From: Pseudanabaena sp. UBA1465
GTDB lineage: Bacteria; Cyanobacteriota; Cyanobacteriia; Pseudanabaenales; Pseudanabaenaceae
DNA: 11,132 bases
NCBI GenBank assembly: GCA_002325645.1
Contig: DCSN01000239.1
Coordinates: 38,806-49,937, forward strand
Reading direction: 5' to 3'
Part shown: piece after piece, positions 6,810 to 11,132 of the stretch
Numbering within the stretch: position 1 is the stretch's first letter
Layout: each line of letters opens with the position of its first letter
Made by a program: the position numbers and the translations under genes
Notes under the pieces: model-generated
Databases searched by the model: none
What the model was told of the DNA's origin: nothing
Seen by the model: only the letters and a program-made list of their open reading frames with translations

Positions 6810-6840
6810 TAAATTGGCGGCGCGAAGCGCCGCCAATTTA
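6810..6840. terminator. 14-bp perfect hairpin, bidirectional terminator between hisB and the ABC-F gene
   Basis: TAAATTGGCGGCGC (6810-6823) pairs perfectly with 6827-6840 around a GAA loop. It lies between convergent genes, 10 bases after the hisB stop, and contains the ABC-F stop codon (6838-6840). The + strand stem is followed by a T-rich stretch (TTTGTTT), which suits rho-independent termination of hisB. Confidence 0.85.
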
Positions 6841-8571
6841 TTTGTTTACCTTTTGTTGTTGTTTTTCTTGACGTTTTTCCGCCTGTTTTGCCTTTTCCTT
6901 TTCTTTCCTCAAATTATCTTTAGCTGCTTTTGTCGCTAATTCCGCCTTGTGTTTAGCCTCTCGATCCTCTTGTTCCTTTTTCTCTTGGTAATAGGCATAG
7001 TCACCAGAATATACACAAAGATCGCCATCGCGGATTTCTACGATCTTATTGGCAACTTGCGAAATGAAATAGCGATCGTGGGAGATCACAGCTACCGTGC
7101 CTTCATATTCGCGTAGCGCCGCCTCTAGCATTTCCTTTGCAGGAATATCAAGGTGGTTAGTCGGCTCATCGAGAATCAGGAAGTTAACGGGAGTAAGCAA
7201 CATTTTGGCGAGGGCAAGCCTTGCTTTTTCGCCACCACTGAGGTCGCGCACCATCTTAAATACGGTATCACCACTAAATAGGAACTTACCAAGGACTCCA
7301 CGCACTTCTTCGTGGGTCATCTTGGGGAAATCATCGTGGATGGTGTGAAATACGTCTTTATGTAAATCAAGGGCTTCAGCTTGGTTTTGTTCAAAATAGC
7401 CGATCAGGACATTATGACCGATGTTGATTTCGCCTTCGTTGTAAGTTTCTTTACCGACCACCATTTTGAGCAAGGTCGATTTACCTGCACCGTTGGGCCC
7501 AAGGAAAGCAACGCGATCGCCTCTTTCAATTTCCAAATTTGCGCCCAAAAATAAAATCTGCTCGCCATAGGCATGGGTGAGGTCTTTGATTTCCACACTG
7601 ACGCGCCCACTGCGGGAGGCGGGGGGGAAATGAAATTTTAAGGTGCGAACATCGCTATCGGGAGCTTCAACGCGATCGATTTTATCTAATTGTTTTTCGC
7701 GGCTCTTGGCTTGGGTACTACGGGTGGCACTGGCGCGGAAGCGATCAACAAAGACCTGTTGCTTTTCAATATATTTTTGTTGACGCTCAAAGGCGGCTCC
7801 CTGTGCAGCTTTAGCTTCGGCTTTTTGAGCGAGGTAGGAGGAGTAATTACCGAGGTAGGTGGTGGATACGCCGCGCTCAGTTTCGACAATGGACGTACAG
7901 AGGCGATCTAAAAATTCACGGTCATGGGAGACGATCACCATAGGTGTGCTTAGCGATCGCAAATATTTTTCTAACCATTCGATGGTTTCCAAATCTAAAT
8001 GGTTTGTCGGTTCATCCAGTAGCAATAGGTCTGGCGATTGCAGCAAAATTTTGCCTAAGCCCATCCGCATCTGCCAGCCGCCGCTATATTCGCTGACAAG
8101 GCGATCGCCGTCGTCTGCCTTAAATCCTAGCTCTGGCAATAGTTTATCAATGCGGCTTTCTAGTTCATAGCCATTGTGATCTTCAAATTGACGTTGGAAG
8201 CGATCCATCTTTTTAAGAATCGGCTCATAGTCTTCACCGTCTTGAAGATTTTCCAGATGATGATGGATGATCGCTAATTCTTTTTGAATTTCCCGAACTT
8301 CTTGAAATGCCTGCCACATCTCTTGTTTAACGGTGCGAGTTTCTTCGACATCAAATTCTTGGCTGAGATAGGCGATTTTCAGACTGGAAGGACGCACAAT
8401 TTGTCCTGCGGTCGGTTCGGTTTCCCCTGCAATAATCTTTAGCTGTGTTGATTTCCCCGCGCCATTTACGCCGACCAAGCCAATGCGATCGCCTGTTTTG
8501 ACTTCCCAGTTAACGTCTTTGAGGACTTCGCCAGTGGGATAAATTTTTTGGATGTGTTCGAGACGAAGCAT
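6838..8571 (-). CDS. ABC-F family ATPase (ribosome-associated, YdiF/YheS-like)
   Basis: Soluble protein of 577 residues with two ATP-binding cassettes and no membrane segment, which defines ABC-F; members act on the translating ribosome, but the specific role of this one is unknown. Cassette 1 has Walker A GVNGAGKS (34-41), signature YSGGW (162-166), and Walker B LLLLDE followed by PTNHLD (to 193). The helical linker (about 245-310), including FVDRFRASATRSTQAKS, is the region that in relatives reaches the tRNA in the exit or P site. Cassette 2 has GPNGAGKS (358-365), LSGGE (444-448) and FLILDEPTNHLD (464-475). The C-terminus (about 530-577) is a Lys/Glu/Gln-rich, probably coiled-coil tail. 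The ATG at 8571 has no obvious Shine-Dalgarno site. The genomic context is monocistronic. There is no sign that it is a resistance factor. Confidence 0.93.
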   Translation of the reverse strand: MLRLEHIQKIYPTGEVLKDVNWEVKTGDRIGLVGVNGAGKSTQLKIIAGETEPTAGQIVRPSSLKIAYLSQEFDVEETRTVKQEMWQAFQEVREIQKELAIIHHHLENLQDGEDYEPILKKMDRFQRQFEDHNGYELESRIDKLLPELGFKADDGDRLVSEYSGGWQMRMGLGKILLQSPDLLLLDEPTNHLDLETIEWLEKYLRSLSTPMVIVSHDREFLDRLCTSIVETERGVSTTYLGNYSSYLAQKAEAKAAQGAAFERQQKYIEKQQVFVDRFRASATRSTQAKSREKQLDKIDRVEAPDSDVRTLKFHFPPASRSGRVSVEIKDLTHAYGEQILFLGANLEIERGDRVAFLGPNGAGKSTLLKMVVGKETYNEGEINIGHNVLIGYFEQNQAEALDLHKDVFHTIHDDFPKMTHEEVRGVLGKFLFSGDTVFKMVRDLSGGEKARLALAKMLLTPVNFLILDEPTNHLDIPAKEMLEAALREYEGTVAVISHDRYFISQVANKIVEIRDGDLCVYSGDYAYYQEKKEQEDREAKHKAELATKAAKDNLRKEKEKAKQAEKRQEKQQQKVNK

Positions 8572-8666
8572 AGGTTTGGGGTAGCAACAAAACTTAACTT
8601 TTCATTAAGATTATCATTTTTTTGTAACAATTGCATCATCTTACACAAAATCAAGAGTTTGCCAGC

Positions 8667-9575
8667 ATGACCATTTTTGAAGTTTCCGTTCCTGCGACTA
8701 CTGCCAATATCGGACCTGGGTTTGATTGCCTTGGGGCAGCCCTATCGCTTTACAACCACTTTGAGTTTTCGCTTTCCGATCGGTTGCGAATTACGGCATC
8801 GGGCGAAGGCGCGGACAAAGTGGAACGGGATGAGACAAATTTGGTGTATCAGGCGATCGCTAAGTTTTATCAGCACATTGACCGCCCGATCCCACCCATA
8901 GCTTTTCATACTGACACTCAAATCCCTCTATCGCGTGGTTTAGGTAGTTCAGCCACCGCAATTGTCGGTGGTGTTTTTGGCGCAAACTTGTTAGCAGGTT
9001 CGCCCCTCGATCGCATGGAACTACTAGACCTTGCGATCGCGATGGAAGGACATCCCGATAATGTCGCCCCTGCGATGTTGGGCGGATGTCAACTGATGGC
9101 ATCCAATCAAGCAGGAGGATGGGAATATTGCGATCTACAATGGCATCAAGATATTGGCTTGGCTGTGGCGATTCCCGATTTTGAACTATCGACAGCCAAG
9201 GCGAGACAGGTTTTGCCTAAGAATTTCTCCATGACTGATGCAGTGTTTAACGCCTCCCATTTGGCGCTGTTAACCCATGGAATTCAGACAGGAAATGCTA
9301 GTTGGATCAAGGCAGGATTGCAGGATCGTCTGCACCAACCCTATCGCGAGAGCTTGATCTTAGGCATGGCTGATGTCCGAACGGCAGCGATCGCGGCGGG
9401 AGCCTATGGCTTAGTGATTAGTGGCGCAGGACCAACCTTACTTTCTTTAGCGCCAATGGGTACAATAGAAGCAGTCGCTCAGGTCATGCAACAGGCATGG
9501 CAAGCCATAGGTGTCAATGCTGTGACAAAATGTTTAGCGATCGCCACAGATGGCACAACCTTTAAAACCCGTTAA
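8667..9575 (+). CDS. thrB: Homoserine kinase (GHMP family)
   Basis: Phosphorylates L-homoserine with ATP to O-phosphohomoserine, the precursor that threonine synthase uses. From the ATG at 8667 it is 302 residues, normal for the family. It has the N-terminal VPATTANIGPGFDCLG (8-23), the GHMP ATP-binding motif PLSRGLGSSAT (87-97), EGHPDNVAPA (127-136), and the C-terminal glycine-rich GAYGLVISGAGPT loop. The in-frame ATG at 8631 would add 12 residues not seen in the family, and AAGAG about 10 bases before 8667 favours the later start. It is divergent from the ABC-F gene across 95 bases in which I see no convincing promoter for either gene. A hairpin containing its stop codon separates it from the next gene. 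Confidence 0.97.
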   Translation: MTIFEVSVPATTANIGPGFDCLGAALSLYNHFEFSLSDRLRITASGEGADKVERDETNLVYQAIAKFYQHIDRPIPPIAFHTDTQIPLSRGLGSSATAIVGGVFGANLLAGSPLDRMELLDLAIAMEGHPDNVAPAMLGGCQLMASNQAGGWEYCDLQWHQDIGLAVAIPDFELSTAKARQVLPKNFSMTDAVFNASHLALLTHGIQTGNASWIKAGLQDRLHQPYRESLILGMADVRTAAIAAGAYGLVISGAGPTLLSLAPMGTIEAVAQVMQQAWQAIGVNAVTKCLAIATDGTTFKTR

Positions 9576-9603
9576 AGTTATTGCGCTTCGCCCAATAACT
9601 TTA
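9573..9603. terminator. Hairpin overlapping the thrB stop codon
   Basis: TAAAGTTATTG (9573-9583) pairs with CAATAACTTTA (9593-9603) over 11 bases; inside, after a C-C mismatch, GC/GC closes on TTC. The first three bases of the left arm are the thrB stop codon. There is only a short T-run after it, so termination may be partial and the 95-residue gene 24 bases further on could be reached by read-through. Confidence 0.6.
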
Positions 9604-9615
9604 TCCAGATACCGT

Positions 9616-9619
9616 AGGA
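9616..9619 (+). promoter_or_regulatory. Shine-Dalgarno site of the 95-residue gene
   Basis: AGGA lies seven bases before the ATG at 9627, one of the clearest ribosome sites in the window. It supports this short gene as real. Confidence 0.6.
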
Positions 9620-9626
9620 ACCTCGT

Positions 9627-9914
9627 ATGTCTAAATTTCAATTTTTATTAATCTCGGCTCTGATTTCCTCGGTGGTGATGCTATTTATTGGCAGTCGCGA
9701 TGGAAATCCCTTTGATACAGTCTTTCCGATTGGTGTAGTCATTGGTTTAGCGATCGTCGCCCAAAAATACTTGTCAGAAAAAGTCTGGAATCGCTTTGCC
9801 CGTTGGGTGAATCAAACCGCAGGACGCAAAATATTTTATGTGCGATCGCCCCGTCCCAAAGTTGTCCAAGAACGTAAATTATTACCACCTTCCAAATTAA
9901 ATCGCTTGCAGTAG
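9627..9914 (+). CDS. Small two-helix membrane protein of unknown function
   Basis: I do not recognise a named family. The 95 residues contain two hydrophobic segments: FQFLLISALISSVVMLFIG (4-22) and FPIGVVIGLAIVA (about 33-45). The short loop between them is SRDGNPFDTV. A cytoplasmic-looking basic tail (about 46-95) is rich in Lys and Arg and contains FARWVNQTAGRKIF. A good AGGA ribosome site, an ATG start, an HIP1 octamer within the frame (9842) and base composition like the neighbours support a real gene. It follows thrB by 51 bases, but a hairpin intervenes, so co-transcription is uncertain. It ends before repeat copy B. Confidence 0.75.
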   Translation: MSKFQFLLISALISSVVMLFIGSRDGNPFDTVFPIGVVIGLAIVAQKYLSEKVWNRFARWVNQTAGRKIFYVRSPRPKVVQERKLLPPSKLNRLQ

Positions 9915-9932
9915 ATTCATTAAACAAGGGGC

Positions 9933-10013
9933 TTACAGCGCTTTGCGCTGACTTAAAACCCAGAAATATTTTTGAAAGCGTCGCTCTGCGACGCTTTCAA
10001 AAATATTTCTGTA
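9933..10013 (+). repeat. Double-hairpin interspersed repeat, copy B
   Basis: First hairpin CAGCGC (9936-9941), loop TTT, GCGCTG (9945-9950), identical over 15 bases to copy A. Second hairpin: a 24-bp perfect stem, arms 9961-9984 and 9988-10011, around a TCT loop. Spacing between the two hairpins equals copy A without gaps. The outer ends TACAG (9934-9938) and CTGTA (10009-10013) are inverted. It lies wholly between the small membrane protein gene and bvdR. Confidence 0.85.
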
Positions 10014-10026
10014 CTACTCAAAGCAT

Positions 10027-10053
10027 CAATAGGCTTACAGCCTATTGTTTTTT
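10027..10053 (+). terminator. Inverted repeat plus T-run upstream of bvdR (terminator or operator)
   Basis: CAATAGGCT (10027-10035), loop TAC, AGCCTATTG (10039-10047), then six T (10048-10053): the form of a rho-independent terminator for the upstream + strand gene. It ends only 23 bases before the bvdR start and touches a TATAAT box, so it could instead be an operator or an early attenuator. Confidence 0.6.
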
Positions 10054-10058
10054 ATAAT
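10053..10058 (+). promoter_or_regulatory. Perfect -10 box TATAAT in front of bvdR
   Basis: TATAAT lies 18 bases before the bvdR ATG, implying a leader of only about 12 bases. The -35 region at 17-base spacing (10030-10035, TAGGCT) is a poor match and lies within the inverted repeat, which fits either an activator-dependent promoter or a chance match in an AT-rich stretch. Confidence 0.4.
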
Positions 10059-10076
10059 TCCTTATTCTTTTTAATC

Positions 10077-11081
10077 ATGACTAGTTCCATTTCTAATTAT
10101 CAGAATATTCATCAACCTTTACGGGTGGGCATCGTTGGTTCGGGCTTTGTTGCGAAGTTGCGTGCGGAGATCTTGAGTCAAGACAAGCGAGTTCAACTAG
10201 TGGCGATCGCAGGTACTCCCGCCAAAGCACAGGCGATCGCCCAAGAATTTACTATCCCGAAGGTGTATCAATACTGGTCAGAACTGGTAGTAAGTTCTGA
10301 TATTGACTTGGTTATAGTTTGTAATGTCAATCGCGATCATGGAGTCGTTGTTGGACAAGCCCTGCGAGCAGGTAAGCATGTGATTGTAGAATATCCCCTC
10401 TCCTTTAATTTCGCAGAAGCAGAGGAATTAGTTCACCTTGCAAAACAGCACGACTTAATGCTCCATGTGGAGCATATTGAACTATTGGGCGGCGTACATC
10501 AGTTAGTAATGGAACATTTAGCTAAAGTAGGAAAGCCCTTCTATGCGAGATATTCCACCAAAAGCCCGCAGCGTCCCGTTCCCGACAAATGGGCTTATAA
10601 ACCCGATCTCTTTGGCTTCCCGCTAACGGCAGCAGTGTCGCGCCTTAATCGAATCATTGTGCTATTTGGAAAGGTTAAATCTGTATCTTGTCAGCTACGC
10701 TATGGCGGCGAAAATTTGCCCCATCATTTTACCTCCTGTATCTGTAATGCTCAGCTTCAGTTTGAGAATGGCGTGCTGGCGGATATTAGTTACAGCAAAG
10801 GCGAAAACTTCTGGCAACCAGAAAGAATTATGGAGTTGCAAGGTAGCCAAGGCGCACTAATTTTTTCGGGCGATAACGGCAAGTTGATCACAGTCGATGG
10901 TGAAATGGAACTTGATGCGGGAACAACGCGAGGTCTATTTAAAAAAGATACAGAAAACGTACTTTCCCATTTATTCGATGGTACATCTCTCTATGCTAAT
11001 CACGAAAGTATTTTGCACTCTCTAGCAGTTGCCAATGCCGCCGAAAAATCTGCGGGAACCAACCAAATTGTTATGCTCTAG
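10077..11081 (+). CDS. bvdR: Biliverdin reductase, cyanobacterial type (Gfo/Idh/MocA fold)
   Basis: NAD(P)H-dependent reduction of biliverdin IXalpha to bilirubin. In Synechocystis the homologue (slr1784) has been linked to normal phycobiliprotein levels. The 334-residue protein has an N-terminal Rossmann motif VGIVGSGFVA (17-26), EYPLSF (105-110) at the place of the family EKP motif, then LHVEHIELLGGVHQ (129-142), FYARYST (155-161), GFPLTAAVSR (180-189) and RGLFKKDTE. From memory these blocks match Synechocystis BvdR closely (328 residues), and R189 aligns with its catalytic R185. That makes BvdR much likelier than a generic sugar dehydrogenase. The frame is open back to 9972, but that extension is repeat copy B and the hairpin; ATG 10077 fits the family. 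No Shine-Dalgarno site is visible. Confidence 0.9.
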   Translation: MTSSISNYQNIHQPLRVGIVGSGFVAKLRAEILSQDKRVQLVAIAGTPAKAQAIAQEFTIPKVYQYWSELVVSSDIDLVIVCNVNRDHGVVVGQALRAGKHVIVEYPLSFNFAEAEELVHLAKQHDLMLHVEHIELLGGVHQLVMEHLAKVGKPFYARYSTKSPQRPVPDKWAYKPDLFGFPLTAAVSRLNRIIVLFGKVKSVSCQLRYGGENLPHHFTSCICNAQLQFENGVLADISYSKGENFWQPERIMELQGSQGALIFSGDNGKLITVDGEMELDAGTTRGLFKKDTENVLSHLFDGTSLYANHESILHSLAVANAAEKSAGTNQIVML

Positions 11082-11132
11082 TACAGCACTTCGCGCTGTT
11101 GTTAAACCCAAGAAAAACTTTAAAAAGACTTG
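11082..11132 (+). repeat. Diverged double-hairpin repeat, copy C, cut by the window edge
   Basis: TACAGC (11082-11087) directly after the bvdR stop begins a stem CAGCAC / GCGCTG (11084-11098) with one mismatch around TTC. It is followed by TTAAACCCA, as in copies A and B, then an A-rich arm that runs off the window. The second hairpin cannot be confirmed here. Confidence 0.55.

Noticed and set aside
7097..8170. Plus-strand open frames opposite the ABC-F gene
   Set aside because: They are shadows of the Walker and signature regions, with no independent support.
8631..8666. Longer thrB start at ATG 8631
   Set aside because: MTIFEVSVPATTANIGPG is the usual N-terminus, and a weak AAGAG lies before 8667.
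8572..8666. GATAAT and other AT-rich boxes in the ABC-F/thrB divergent region as promoters
   Set aside because: None has a -35 hexamer at an acceptable distance on either strand.
8677..9102. Frames overlapping thrB on both strands
   Set aside because: They lie wholly within a full-length homoserine kinase and have no features of their own.
9972..10076. Upstream extension of the bvdR frame (35 residues)
   Set aside because: The extension is encoded by repeat copy B and the inverted repeat with its T-run. Homologues begin near ATG 10077.
1..11132. CRISPR array, insertion sequence, prophage, toxin-antitoxin or biosynthetic cluster
   Set aside because: No regularly spaced direct repeats, transposase, integrase or linked accessory genes were found. 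The coding content is core metabolism.

Overview
The window looks like chromosomal DNA of a cyanobacterium. The HIP1 octamer GCGATCGC occurs about 33 times by eye in 11.1 kb, roughly once per 340 bp. The last gene is a close match to cyanobacterial biliverdin reductase, and the other genes are ordinary cyanobacterial housekeeping types. AT-rich intergenic regions with short GCTTYGC-core hairpins would fit a Pseudanabaena-like filamentous lineage, but that placement is a guess. I see no insertion sequence, phage gene, CRISPR array, tRNA or rRNA. I also see no multi-gene defence or biosynthetic system: the protein-coding content is ordinary core genome, and the more unusual material is in the repeats and hairpins between genes.

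Layout. At 156-665 (+) lies a small membrane diacylglycerol/undecaprenol kinase, which converges on pdxJ (799-1512, -), the vitamin B6 ring-closing enzyme. A two-gene minus-strand operon follows. A P2A-type Ca2+ ATPase (3194-6085) is transcribed first. Four bases after it comes a membrane-anchored Era-like GTPase with a DUF697 C-terminus (1657-3189). Divergent from the ATPase is hisB (6197-6799, +), which converges on an ABC-F ATPase gene (6838-8571, -). Divergent from that is thrB (8667-9575, +), followed by a 95-residue two-helix membrane protein of unknown function (9627-9914, +) and bvdR (10077-11081, +).

How the genes relate. HisB (histidine), ThrB (threonine), PdxJ (pyridoxal phosphate) and BvdR (bilin metabolism) belong to separate pathways, which is the usual scattered arrangement in cyanobacteria. 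The only convincing operon is ATPase-GTPase. thrB and the 95-residue gene are close, but a hairpin separates them.

Non-coding structure. Almost every gene end carries a strong hairpin, several of which contain the stop codon in the stem. Two gapless, near-identical copies of an ~80-bp double-hairpin element lie at 647-731 and 9933-10013, and a diverged third copy begins at 11082 and runs off the window. The first copy supplies the last residues and stop codon of the kinase gene. A related 20-bp perfect palindrome sits in frame inside the Ca2+-ATPase coding sequence, and a similar 21-bp inverted repeat lies just upstream of bvdR against a perfect TATAAT box.
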